Shown here in pieces: positions 47,245 through 56,347 of a stretch of 64,000 nt of DNA. Positions within the stretch are counted from its first letter, which is position 1, and every line of letters starts with the position of its first letter. The position numbers were made by a program, and so were the translations under genes. This DNA is from an uncultured Paracoccaceae bacterium (GTDB lineage: Bacteria; Pseudomonadota; Alphaproteobacteria; Rhodobacterales; Rhodobacteraceae). Location of the stretch: positions 124,001 through 188,000 of the forward strand of contig CAJWHE010000001.1 in assembly GCA_913041145.1 (NCBI GenBank), given 5' to 3'. Under the pieces are notes generated by a model. The model was given only the letters and a program-made list of their open reading frames with translations. It was not told the DNA's origin and did not search any database.

Positions 47245-49134
47245 TTGGGTTACGATGACGTCTACGCTAAATGGCAGCTGAATCCTGAAACGTTTTGGAT
47301 GGAGGCTGCTAAAGGGATTGATTGGTTTAAGAAACCAAGTAGAGCACTTTTTGAGGATGAAAACACATCTAACTGGTTTAAAGACTCAAGTGTAAACTGT
47401 TGCTGGAATGCAGTGGACAGGCATGTGGAGGCAGGTAATGGTGATCGAACGGCAATACTTTATGATAGTCCAGTAACTTTAACTAAAAGGGCTATTAGCT
47501 ACTCTGAGTTACAAAAAAAAGTAGCACTTTTAGCAGGAGGGCTAAGAAATAAAGGTATAATAGCAGGAGATCGAGTAATCATATATATGCCAATGGTACC
47601 CGAGGCCATAGAGGCAATGCTTGCATGTGCGCGTCTTGGAGCTATTCATTCAGTCGTTTTTGGTGGTTTTGCGTCCAATGAGCTTGCTACTCGAATAAAC
47701 GATGCAAAACCAAAAGCTATTATTGCAGGAAGTTGTGGGATCGAAGGAAATAAAGTTATTGACTATAAACCGCTTTTGGACGGTGCGATAGAAATATCAG
47801 CCCACAAACCATTGTTTTGCGTAATACACCAGAGAGATCAATTGAAAGCGACATTATTTGCAGAAAGAGATGTCGATTGGGATGATTTAAAAACTAACAG
47901 TGTGCCTGTGGACTGTGTTCCGGTCAGTGGTGATCACCCTTTATATATCCTATACACTTCTGGAACTACGGGTGAACCCAAGGGTGTCGTTAGGCCTACG
48001 GCAGGGCACATGGTTGCTTTGCATTGGTCTATGTCAAATATTTTTAATGTTAATCCTGGAGATGTTTATTGGGCTGCTTCGGATGTGGGTTGGGTGGTTG
48101 GACACAGTTATATCGTGTACGCACCTTTGTTGAATGGAAATACTACAGTTCTTTTTGAAGGAAAGCCGGTAGGTACACCCGATGCTGGTACCTTTTGGCG
48201 TATTATGGACGAGTATAAAGTAAAAACTTTCTTTACAGCGCCAACTGCCTTCAGAGCTATTAAACGTGAAGACCCACTTGGAAATCTGGTAAGCGAGTAT
48301 GATTTAACTTCCTTAAAATCAATATTTTTGGCTGGTGAGAGAGCGGACCCTGACACAATTAATTGGGCTTCTAAAATGTTAAATGTCCCAATTATAGATC
48401 ATTGGTGGCAGACAGAAACTGGCTCACCAATGGCGGCTAATCCATTAGGAATAGAACAATTGCCCATAAAATTGGGCTCTCCATCAGTGGCAATGCCAGG
48501 TTGGAATATACAAGTACTGGATGATCAAGGGCTGGTAGTCGAGGCTGGTGAGTTAGGCGCTATTGTAGTTAAATTACCTCTCCCTCCAGGATCAGCAACT
48601 ACTCTTTGGAAGGCGCAGGAAAGATATATTAAGAGTTATCTTAATACATTTCCCGGCTATTATGAAACCGGTGATTCTGGATATATTGATATAGATGGGT
48701 ACATCTATATTATGGCTCGAACTGATGATGTTATTAATGTTGCTGGTCACCGGCTGTCTACTGGAGCAATTGAAGAAGTTTTAGCAGGGCATCCAGACAT
48801 AGCCGAATGTGCGGTGATAGGAGTTTCAGATCCGCTTAAGGGCCAACTTCCATTAGGTTTTTTGTGCTTAAATAGTGGATGTAATCGAAAGCATAATGAT
48901 ATTTTAGCTGAAGTTATCAGTGACGTAAGAGGTAAGATTGGACCGGTTGCCTCCTTTAAGTTGGCTTGTGTAGTTGACCGTTTACCAAAAACTCGCTCAG
49001 GGAAAATACTTCGGGCCACTATGCTCTCTATTGCCAATGGCAAGGAATACAAAATGCCTGCAACTATTGATGATCCAACCATCCTGAAAGAAATTTCTGT
49101 AGCGTTAAGTTCCTGTGGGTATCCGATTGGTTAA
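47245..49134 (+). CDS. prpE: Propionyl-CoA synthetase PrpE
   Basis: AMP-forming acyl-CoA synthetase that activates propionate (and some acetate). The 629-residue protein begins MGYDDVYAKWQLNPETFWME and has CCWNAVDRHVEAGNGDRTAI, VFGGFASNELATRI, the AMP/phosphate loop YTSGTTGEPKGVVRP near residue 236 and the catalytic lysine in LPKTRSGKILRATM near residue 585. The N-terminal pattern and length match PrpE better than acetyl-CoA synthetase. The TTG start at 47245 has GGAG seven bases upstream. It lies 93 bases after maeB, so a shared role in C3 metabolism is possible. No methylcitrate or propionyl-CoA carboxylase genes are nearby. Confidence 0.93.
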   Translation: MGYDDVYAKWQLNPETFWMEAAKGIDWFKKPSRALFEDENTSNWFKDSSVNCCWNAVDRHVEAGNGDRTAILYDSPVTLTKRAISYSELQKKVALLAGGLRNKGIIAGDRVIIYMPMVPEAIEAMLACARLGAIHSVVFGGFASNELATRINDAKPKAIIAGSCGIEGNKVIDYKPLLDGAIEISAHKPLFCVIHQRDQLKATLFAERDVDWDDLKTNSVPVDCVPVSGDHPLYILYTSGTTGEPKGVVRPTAGHMVALHWSMSNIFNVNPGDVYWAASDVGWVVGHSYIVYAPLLNGNTTVLFEGKPVGTPDAGTFWRIMDEYKVKTFFTAPTAFRAIKREDPLGNLVSEYDLTSLKSIFLAGERADPDTINWASKMLNVPIIDHWWQTETGSPMAANPLGIEQLPIKLGSPSVAMPGWNIQVLDDQGLVVEAGELGAIVVKLPLPPGSATTLWKAQERYIKSYLNTFPGYYETGDSGYIDIDGYIYIMARTDDVINVAGHRLSTGAIEEVLAGHPDIAECAVIGVSDPLKGQLPLGFLCLNSGCNRKHNDILAEVISDVRGKIGPVASFKLACVVDRLPKTRSGKILRATMLSIANGKEYKMPATIDDPTILKEISVALSSCGYPIG

Positions 49135-49194
49135 TTATTTTATATTTCCAAACAATACTGATAAGTAGATATCTCAAGTAAAAGGTTTATATCA

Positions 49195-49596
49195 ATGTCT
49201 AAAGAAAGAGAGCTATTTAATGCGGCGCTAAAGGTACAAAAAAATGCTTATGCGCCGTATTCAAATTTTTTGGTAGGGGCAGCCTTAAGGAGTTCATCTG
49301 GAAAAATTTACACAGGGTGTAATGTTGAAAATATAGCATACCCCGAGGGTACGTGCGCTGAAGCAGGTGCAATAGCATCTATGATTGCTGGGGGTGATAG
49401 AGAAATAAAGGAGCTCACCGTAGTAGCTGATAGTTCAAAACCTGTTGCTCCATGTGGTGGTTGTCGACAAAAAATTTCAGAGTTTGGCAGTAGTTCCATA
49501 GTTATTTCTTTAGCTACAACTTCTGGTGATATCATTAGCACTTCATTGGGAGAATTACTTCCTGGTGCTTTTGATCAGAGTTTCATGAAGCTCTAA
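49195..49596 (+). CDS. cdd: Cytidine deaminase
   Basis: Zinc enzyme that deaminates cytidine and deoxycytidine to uridine and deoxyuridine. The 133-residue protein is the small homotetrameric type, with the first zinc ligand and catalytic Glu in GTCAEAGAI and the second pair of ligands in APCGGCRQ. The substrate-binding segment NVENIAYPEG is present. AAGG precedes the ATG. Its TAA overlaps the deoA ATG by one base (TAATG). It opens a coupled salvage operon cdd-deoA-deoB-upp. Confidence 0.96.
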   Translation: MSKERELFNAALKVQKNAYAPYSNFLVGAALRSSSGKIYTGCNVENIAYPEGTCAEAGAIASMIAGGDREIKELTVVADSSKPVAPCGGCRQKISEFGSSSIVISLATTSGDIISTSLGELLPGAFDQSFMKL

Positions 49597-50906
49597 TGAA
49601 TGTAGGGTCCTTAATAGAGCGGGTTCGCAACAAGAAGTACATTACTGAAACTGACATGCTGGAGTTTGGGTCTATGATTTCAAGCCCAATTATAAGTGAT
49701 GCGCAGATTGGGGCGTTTGCTATGGCTGTTTGCCTTAATGGCTTAAGTCTCGAGGCTCGAGTAGGTTTAACTAAGGGAATGCGAGATAGTGGTGATCAAT
49801 TAGTATGGGATTTACCTGGGCCAGTTCTCGATAAACATTCCACGGGTGGTGTGGGTGATCCTGTTTCATTATTACTAGCACCGGCTTTGGCAGCATGTGG
49901 AGCTTTTGTCCCTATGATTTCTGGAAGAGGACTGGGTTATACTGGAGGTACACTGGACAAGTTAGAGTCAATTCCTGGTTATTCTTCAGATATTTCTAAG
50001 GAGAGGTTTCAAGGAATAGTAAAAAAGATTGGTCTCGCTATAGTTGGAGCGTCAGACGACGTAGCCCCAGCAGATCAGCGTCTCTATAGAATACGTGATG
50101 TGACTGCTACAGTTGATAGCCTTGATTTAATAACTGCATCTATCTTATCGAAGAAATTGGCTGCAGGTTTGGATAGCTTAGTTTTAGATGTAAAAACTGG
50201 ATCTGGAGCTGTAATAAAAGAATTTGAAAAATCAGAGCTATTAGCGAGATCACTAATAGGTGTAGCCAATGGTGCAGGTTGTCCGACAGTTGCCCTTCTA
50301 ACTGATATGTCACAGCCTTTGGCAAATGCGGCAGGTAATAGCCTGGAAGTAAAATCTGTAATGGAAACCCTAAGCGGCATGCAAGTTAATGATAGATTGT
50401 TGGAGGTGACTATCGAACTGGGATCTGAACTTATTAATCTTAATAACCCTTCTCAAAGCCTCAAAGATAGTAGGTGCCTATTAAAGGGTTCTATATCTTC
50501 GGGTAGGGCTATGGAATATTTTTCTAGAATGGTTTTTGAAATGGGTGGTCCAAAAAGCTTTGAGAGTGACTGGGCCAAATATCTTCCAAAATCACCTGTC
50601 GTAAAAGAAATTAGATCTAACAAGACGGGTTATATTGACAGGATTGATACGGAAGTTCTTGGTCAAGTAGTAGTAATGTTAGGTGGAGGGAGGAAATTAG
50701 AAAGTGATAAAGTAGATCCCTCAGTTGGGCTGTCGGATCTAATGAAAATAGGAACTAAAGTTGATCTCAAAACACCTATTGCGATTTTGCACGCCTCTAA
50801 TGAGCAAGACGTAATAAGAGCAGAAGCAATAGTTCGAGGAGCATTTTCGATATCGTATAATTTTAAACCCCCACCGACCCTTATCCATCGGTTAGATTCT
50901 AAATGA
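49596..50906 (+). CDS. deoA: Thymidine phosphorylase
   Basis: Phosphorolyses thymidine and deoxyuridine to base and deoxyribose-1-phosphate. The 436-residue protein has DKHSTGGVGDPVSLLLAP, SGRGLGYTGGTLDKLESIPG and LVLDVKTGSGAVIKEF, the family signatures. It overlaps cdd by one base and deoB by four (ATGA). The next operon gene, deoB, takes its pentose product. Confidence 0.96.
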   Translation: MNVGSLIERVRNKKYITETDMLEFGSMISSPIISDAQIGAFAMAVCLNGLSLEARVGLTKGMRDSGDQLVWDLPGPVLDKHSTGGVGDPVSLLLAPALAACGAFVPMISGRGLGYTGGTLDKLESIPGYSSDISKERFQGIVKKIGLAIVGASDDVAPADQRLYRIRDVTATVDSLDLITASILSKKLAAGLDSLVLDVKTGSGAVIKEFEKSELLARSLIGVANGAGCPTVALLTDMSQPLANAAGNSLEVKSVMETLSGMQVNDRLLEVTIELGSELINLNNPSQSLKDSRCLLKGSISSGRAMEYFSRMVFEMGGPKSFESDWAKYLPKSPVVKEIRSNKTGYIDRIDTEVLGQVVVMLGGGRKLESDKVDPSVGLSDLMKIGTKVDLKTPIAILHASNEQDVIRAEAIVRGAFSISYNFKPPPTLIHRLDSK

Positions 50907-52099
50907 GTAGAGCTTTTTTAATTGTAATGGATTCTGTCGGTTGTGGAGGAGCTCCAGATGCTAAGGATTTTGGTGATGAAGGTGCAAACACATTAGGTAA
51001 TATTATGAATTCCTGTTCCAGTGGAGATGCGAACATTGGAAGAATTGGGCGTTTGAATGTTCCAAATTTTAAAAGCCTTGGTTTAGATTCAATCCTTAAT
51101 CTTGCAGTAAAGTCGAGTAATATGGAGGTCATGGAAAAACCTAAAGGACTTTGGGGGGTTGCTACTCCGACGTCCCCGGGGAAAGATACACCTACGGGCC
51201 ATTGGGAGTTGCTCGGAGTTCCGTTGCCGTGGAAATGGAAATATTTTAAGAACAAACAGTTTAGTTTTTCATCTGAGATTATAGATCTTATCAAAGAACT
51301 TTCAGGGTCAAGCGGCATACTTGGCAACTGTCACGCTTCTGGTACAGAAATAATAGAGAAATTTGGTAAGCAACACTTAAATAGTGGATGGCCAATCTGT
51401 TATACTTCGACTGATAGTGTAGTCCAAATTGCTGTTCACGAAGAGAAATTTGGTCTAGATTGGCTTTATGAATTATGCCGTAAATTAGCACCATTTTGTC
51501 ATTCTAGGAGAATTGGAAGAGTGATTGCGAGGCCTTTTGTTGGAGACGAAAAAAGTGGCTTTACTCGAACAGACAACAGAAAAGATTTCTCTATTGAACC
51601 ACCGGCATCTACACTTTGTGAATGGGCATTCGAAGAAGGTAGAGAAGTAAATTCTTTAGGAAAAATTGACGATATATTTTCAAACAAGGGTATTTCATCA
51701 ACTAAAACGGGACCTGATAAATTACTAATGGAAAATTTGTATGATTTATTGGATAGCGCCTCCGATGGTAGTCTGAATATCGCAAATTTCGTAGAGTTTG
51801 ATAGCTTGTATGGTCATCGTCGTGATGTTTCGGGGTATGCCAGACATCTAGAATGGTTTGATTCAAAGTTAACAGTCTTATTAAAAAAGATTCGTCAAAA
51901 TGATTTAGTTATATTAACTGCTGATCATGGCAATGATCCAACTTGGACAGGAACAGATCATACTCGTGAATGTGTACCAATTTTTGGTATAGGTTTGGGT
52001 GAACAAGAAATAGGTAACGTTCCTTTTGTTGATGTGTCTGCATCAATTGCTAAGTATCTTGGTGTACGCAATCGTGGGGTTGGTAAAAGTTTTATATAG
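50903..52099 (+). CDS. deoB: Phosphopentomutase
   Basis: Interconverts (deoxy)ribose-1- and -5-phosphate. This alkaline-phosphatase-superfamily enzyme has 398 residues. It has the N-terminal metal site FLIVMDSVGCGGAPDA, the phosphorylated threonine region SPGKDTPTGHWE, and the C-terminal metal site VILTADHGNDPTWTGTDHTRE. The start lies in an ATGA overlap with deoA. Deoxyribose-5-phosphate aldolase (deoC), which would complete the pathway, is not in the window. Confidence 0.96.
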   Translation: MSRAFLIVMDSVGCGGAPDAKDFGDEGANTLGNIMNSCSSGDANIGRIGRLNVPNFKSLGLDSILNLAVKSSNMEVMEKPKGLWGVATPTSPGKDTPTGHWELLGVPLPWKWKYFKNKQFSFSSEIIDLIKELSGSSGILGNCHASGTEIIEKFGKQHLNSGWPICYTSTDSVVQIAVHEEKFGLDWLYELCRKLAPFCHSRRIGRVIARPFVGDEKSGFTRTDNRKDFSIEPPASTLCEWAFEEGREVNSLGKIDDIFSNKGISSTKTGPDKLLMENLYDLLDSASDGSLNIANFVEFDSLYGHRRDVSGYARHLEWFDSKLTVLLKKIRQNDLVILTADHGNDPTWTGTDHTRECVPIFGIGLGEQEIGNVPFVDVSASIAKYLGVRNRGVGKSFI

Positions 52100-52138
52100 A
52101 CCCTAATTATATTAATTAAGAGATGTAGGAGAAAGAAT

Positions 52139-52771
52139 ATGGTAGATCACCTCACAATAGTTAAACATCCACTCGTGCAGCATAAATTAACTTTAATGCG
52201 AAAAGTCTCAACTCCCACTGCTTTGTTTAGACAACTCCTAAGAGAAATTAGTCAACTTTTAGCTTATGAAATTACTAGAAATTTAGAAACAAAAAATTTA
52301 AAAATCGAAACACCCTTAGTTGAAATGAACTCTCCTGAGTTGGCTGGGCGTAAACTTGCTCTTATTTCAATTTTACGTGCTGGAAATGGTTTACTCGATG
52401 GTATGTTGGAGTTAATTCCTTCTGCTAGAGTAGGATTTGTGGGGTTATATCGGGATGAAAAAACTCTTCAGCCAGTTCAATATTATTTTAAGGTTCCGGA
52501 TTTATTAGAGGAGCGAATGGTCATCGCTGTTGACCCTATGTTAGCCACTGGAAATTCATCTGTTGCGGCGATTAATCTTCTCAAAGAAGCAGGGGCAAAA
52601 AATATTAGTTTCTTATGTTTATTAGCTGCCCCTGAAGGAGTTGAAAATATGAGAAAAGCGCATCCAGACGTTAAAATTGTAACAGCTGCACTGGACAGCC
52701 ATTTAAATGAAAATGGATATATTGTTCCAGGCTTAGGTGATGCTGGTGACCGAATGTTTGGTACAAAGTAA
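52139..52771 (+). CDS. upp: Uracil phosphoribosyltransferase
   Basis: Salvages uracil to UMP with PRPP. The 210-residue protein begins [20 protein letters not shown] and has [20 protein letters not shown], the PRPP-binding loop [18 protein letters not shown] and the C-terminal uracil-binding ending [22 protein letters not shown] sits about eight bases before the ATG. It is the last gene of the salvage operon and converts the uracil released from uridine nucleosides. Confidence 0.97.
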   Translation: MVDHLTIVKHPLVQHKLTLMRKVSTPTALFRQLLREISQLLAYEITRNLETKNLKIETPLVEMNSPELAGRKLALISILRAGNGLLDGMLELIPSARVGFVGLYRDEKTLQPVQYYFKVPDLLEERMVIAVDPMLATGNSSVAAINLLKEAGAKNISFLCLLAAPEGVENMRKAHPDVKIVTAALDSHLNENGYIVPGLGDAGDRMFGTK

Positions 52772-52787
52772 ATTAATCAATTGAGTT

Positions 52788-53804
52788 TTACTGTTCACAG
52801 ATCGTTTGTAAACTTATCCAATCACTATCCCGGATAAGAAGTGGGGCGCTAATTTTTCTATAAGGATCACCTTCTATCAATATCATTGTGGATTCGCCTG
52901 TAACGTCTAGAGCGTATGCAAAAGGGCTAGTTGCCACACGAGAATCCTGAAACCTTTTCAATAGACTTTCTTGATTTATTTGACTTTCAGAAGCTGTTAA
53001 TATTTTCTCAGCATGTTTTCGTAAAGTCTCTTTTTTTATTTTTCCTGTGGTAAGTAATCTAAGTAAAGTTCCAATTTTAGCTTCTTTTATAAGAATTAGG
53101 AAAGGATCATTATTTTTGTGTTCGTCGAGAGAATTGTAGAGATATCCGACTGCGACTTCAGGAGTGTCGTGGTCTTCAAAGACGGTCTTGTCTATCAAGT
53201 GTATGTTACCCGGTAATGATATTACTTTCTTTCTACTGTCTGGAACTATTAACAGCCTGTGATTGATTTTTCCAAGGACACGAGTTTTGAAACTTAGTAG
53301 AGCACTGTCACCCAAGGTTGATGTGCATGGGCTACCAGTTAAATTCACGATTTCTGTTACAAGACTCTCTCCTATTTGAACTTTATTTTTTTGTGTAGTG
53401 ACAGATAAAGTGTGCTGAATTAATGCATTAGGTAACCAAGTAAAACCAATTACACCTAGAGCAAAAATAATACTTAATAAGATGTAAGTACGAACCCTAC
53501 CGTGTCGTGGTTTACGTTTTTCGATTATGCGGTTAACCTTTGAAATAGCTCCTATCATAATTCTATCATCTATTTCCAAAGTTTCTAACGCGTCTGGGCC
53601 GGGCTTATATACTGCTGGGAGTTTTCCATCGTTAACTCTTTCAATAGCTGGTAACGACCAGTGAGAAAGCGCTGTCTCAGTTGTATCACGTAATATTAAA
53701 GAATTGTCACCAAAAGAAACGAAGACTTCGCGCCGCTGACTGTCGATGGTTTCTTTCCATAATCCAGTGCATTCAAGGCGTTCATATTCTTTTAGTGCCG
53801 TCAT
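52788..53804 (-). CDS. Membrane protein resembling an M48 peptidase that has lost its zinc motif
   Basis: Protein of 338 residues with no family I can name firmly. Residues 1-100 are soluble, then one membrane helix (about 107-125) leads to a C-terminal domain. That domain has the layout of an M48 (HtpX/BepA-type) peptidase: an LTGSPC segment, then SLPGNIHLIDKTVFEDHDTP (196-215), as before the active site of M48 enzymes. The expected HExxH reads YLYNSLDEHK (221-230), so the zinc site is missing. The end, SDWISLQTICEQ, also fits that pattern. It would be a non-catalytic relative, possibly a scaffold or sensor. It is convergent with upp. The M48 link is my inference by eye. Confidence 0.6.
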   Translation of the reverse strand: MTALKEYERLECTGLWKETIDSQRREVFVSFGDNSLILRDTTETALSHWSLPAIERVNDGKLPAVYKPGPDALETLEIDDRIMIGAISKVNRIIEKRKPRHGRVRTYILLSIIFALGVIGFTWLPNALIQHTLSVTTQKNKVQIGESLVTEIVNLTGSPCTSTLGDSALLSFKTRVLGKINHRLLIVPDSRKKVISLPGNIHLIDKTVFEDHDTPEVAVGYLYNSLDEHKNNDPFLILIKEAKIGTLLRLLTTGKIKKETLRKHAEKILTASESQINQESLLKRFQDSRVATSPFAYALDVTGESTMILIEGDPYRKISAPLLIRDSDWISLQTICEQ

Positions 53805-53843
53805 TTAGCCTTATCCATATGTAGGGCGTTCTTTCTTAAACTC

Positions 53844-55472
53844 CTAAAGTGATTTAGTTTTTTGTCGGAGCTCAAACTTTTGTATTTTACCAGTTGATGT
53901 TTTTGGAAGATCTTGAAAAAAAACGTGCTTAGGAGTCTTAAATCCCGCTAATTGAGTTCTTGCAAAGGCTATTAACTCTTCCTCAGTGACGTTCAGCCCT
54001 TCCTTAAGTTCAACAAACGCACAAGGCACCTCTCCCCATTTGTCGTCTACTTTAGCCACTACTGCACACAACATAACAGAAGGATGACTCATTAGCACCC
54101 CTTCGACCTCCACTGAACTAACATTTTCACCTCCAGAGATAATTATATCTTTAGCCCTGTCAGCAATTTGAATATAATTATTATCATGCATCTTGGCTAT
54201 ATCACCAGAATGAAAAAAACCACCTGAAAAGGCCTCCTTTGTTGCCTCTGGGTTCTTGTAATAACCCTTCATCACAGAGTTACCTCTAATTACAATTTCT
54301 CCAAGGGTTTTGCCATCCTTAGGTATTTCTTTTTGATTTTCATCTAAAACGGTTATTTCTTCCATCATAGGGAAGGCGACGCCTTGGCGGGCTTTTATTT
54401 CTGATTTTTTTTCTTGGGGTTCATTGTCCCATTTTTCATCCCAAATACATTCTGTAACATGTCCATAAGTTTCAGTTAACCCATAGACCTGGGTAACATT
54501 GAAACCCATCGCTTCAATAGCAGCCAAGGTTGTTGGTGCTGGTGGAGCGCCTGCTGTAAAGATCTCTACTGTATGAGAAAATGATTTCTTATCGCCCTCA
54601 GGACAGTTGATTATTGAATTTAATACAATTGGTGCTCCCCCAAGGTGAGTAATATTTTCCTCAGATATGGCCGTATAGATTGATTTTGCTGTAACATCCC
54701 TACAACAATAGACTGTTCCACCAAGCATTGGCATCATCCACGTATGATTCCATCCATTGCAATGGAACAGTGGGACAATAATTAATAGTTTGGGATATAA
54801 CTGTAATTTCCAACTGACAACGGTACCCATCGTCATTAAATAGGCTCCACGGTGATGGCAGACCACCCCTTTTGGTTGTCCGGTAGTACCCGACGTGTAA
54901 TTAAGTGATAAGCTTTCCCACTCATCCTCAGGTAATCGCCAAGAGAAATTCTCACTACCAGTATTCAATAGTTCTTCATACTCTAAGTAATCACCAGATT
55001 TCGTAAAACTCCCCTCTTTGTCTTCAACTTCTATAATTTCTGGCCCTAAACCTTTACACATTTTTTTGGCCTGCTTGGCCAGGGATAGAAACTGCGTGTC
55101 AACTAACACTATTTTGGCTTCGCCATGATCAAAAATATAAGAAACTGTTTTAACATCGAGACGAGTATTAATTGTGTTTATTACCGCACCGGCGGCAGGA
55201 ATACCAAAATGAGCCTCAACCTGAGCAGGTATGTTAGGTAGAATAGTAGCTACGACATCTCCTGGATTTATACCACGCGCTGTTAGGCTCGATGCCAGTA
55301 GCGTTACACGTTTGTGATATTGTAAGTAATTATATTTCTTTGTTCCGTAAGACAATGCCAAGCGATTGGGAAAGGCAACAGATGCACGTTTTAAATGGGA
55401 TAATGGAGTTAGAGGTACATAGTTTGCTTTTGTCTTTTCAAGCCCTTGTTCATTTGACATCCAGCCCATCAT
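53844..55472 (-). CDS. Acyl-CoA synthetase (DmdB / medium-chain fatty acid CoA ligase type)
   Basis: AMP-forming acyl-CoA ligase of 542 residues. It has LNYTSGTTGQPKGVVCHHRG, VPLFHCNGWNHTWMMPMLGG, QVYGLTETYGHVTECIWDEK, the hinge region GGFFHSGDIAKM and the C-terminal catalytic lysine in LPKTSTGKIQKFELR. This subgroup includes roseobacter DmdB, which activates methylmercaptopropionate from DMSP. Close relatives use ordinary fatty acids, and sequence by eye cannot separate them. AAGGA precedes the start, and an ATG three bases later is equally possible. It is followed upstream on the same strand by a GST gene. Confidence 0.88.
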   Translation of the reverse strand: MMGWMSNEQGLEKTKANYVPLTPLSHLKRASVAFPNRLALSYGTKKYNYLQYHKRVTLLASSLTARGINPGDVVATILPNIPAQVEAHFGIPAAGAVINTINTRLDVKTVSYIFDHGEAKIVLVDTQFLSLAKQAKKMCKGLGPEIIEVEDKEGSFTKSGDYLEYEELLNTGSENFSWRLPEDEWESLSLNYTSGTTGQPKGVVCHHRGAYLMTMGTVVSWKLQLYPKLLIIVPLFHCNGWNHTWMMPMLGGTVYCCRDVTAKSIYTAISEENITHLGGAPIVLNSIINCPEGDKKSFSHTVEIFTAGAPPAPTTLAAIEAMGFNVTQVYGLTETYGHVTECIWDEKWDNEPQEKKSEIKARQGVAFPMMEEITVLDENQKEIPKDGKTLGEIVIRGNSVMKGYYKNPEATKEAFSGGFFHSGDIAKMHDNNYIQIADRAKDIIISGGENVSSVEVEGVLMSHPSVMLCAVVAKVDDKWGEVPCAFVELKEGLNVTEEELIAFARTQLAGFKTPKHVFFQDLPKTSTGKIQKFELRQKTKSL

Positions 55473-55524
55473 TCAATTCCTTTTATATTATTTAAAAACA
55501 CTATTTAGTTTTAAGAGCTATCAC

Positions 55525-56151
55525 TTATGAAGGTATAAACGCTCTTTTCATTAGATCATAAGGGTGTTTCCAGCCTGGTTGATTGGAAATCCTAGTTAAC
55601 CATGTGTTGATATTTGGCCAATCACTTCTGTTAAATCCAAATGGTTCATCATAAAAAAGATATCCGCAACAAGATAGATCGGCCATACTAATAGAATTAC
55701 CCACAAGCCAATCACGATCAGCTAGAGCATTATCAAGTACGCTAAGTGCTGCTTGAATCCTACCACTTAAGAAATTTATTGCCCCCTCAGGTCTCTTATC
55801 CGCTGGTAAAAAGTTCATAAGAAACCGTTGAATCCCTACTTGACTAGACATTTTGTGATTGTCCCAAAGGACCCAACGTAAAGTTTCATATTTATCAATT
55901 GGCTCTCCTCCAAGTTTACCAGTTTTGTCGATAATAAATTGTTGGATAGCTCCTGACTGAGAGAGGGTTACTCCATTATCAGTTACCAATGTAGGGACCT
56001 CTCCCATTCCATTTATTTTCTTATAAGCTTCTGAACGGGCTTCCCCTTTGAAAAAATCTACAAATATTGGGTCCCATTTTACTCCAGCTAACTCCATAGT
56101 TAGCGCAGCTGTGTATGCGTTACCTGATTCACCAAAACAGTATAGCTTCAT
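55525..56151 (-). CDS. Glutathione S-transferase family protein
   Basis: A 208-residue protein with the N-terminal thioredoxin-like domain (MKLYCFGESGNAYTAALTME, GMGEVPTLVTDNGVTLSQSG with the cis-Pro and the Gln-Ser glutathione-binding pair) and a helical C-terminal domain (DWLVGNSISMADLSCCGYLF). It precedes the acyl-CoA synthetase gene on the same strand with a 52-base gap. Its substrate is unknown. Functions range from detoxification to maleylpyruvate-like isomerisation. Confidence 0.9.
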   Translation of the reverse strand: MKLYCFGESGNAYTAALTMELAGVKWDPIFVDFFKGEARSEAYKKINGMGEVPTLVTDNGVTLSQSGAIQQFIIDKTGKLGGEPIDKYETLRWVLWDNHKMSSQVGIQRFLMNFLPADKRPEGAINFLSGRIQAALSVLDNALADRDWLVGNSISMADLSCCGYLFYDEPFGFNRSDWPNINTWLTRISNQPGWKHPYDLMKRAFIPS

Positions 56152-56216
56152 ATTGTTCTCCCTAAATTTTAGTATTGTATTAATAAAAATTCTATTCCTT
56201 AAATATTCAATTGAGT

Positions 56217-56250
56217 TTATACCTATTGGTAGATTTTTTAAAAGGTATAA
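56217..56250. repeat. 8-bp inverted repeat between GST and thioesterase genes
   Basis: TTATACCT at 56217-56224 and AGGTATAA at 56243-56250 are exact complements separated by 18 bases. They lie in the 196-base divergent gap. This spacing suits a dimeric regulator or a long-loop hairpin. No promoter hexamers are convincing beside it. Confidence 0.3.
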
Positions 56251-56347
56251 CTTAAGTTTAATAATATATCATGTTCCCATAGATATTTTGGGAGTTAAGG
56301 TGACCTTGACCCTAGCTAAAACTTAGGAGTTAAGTAGGCTAAGTTCT

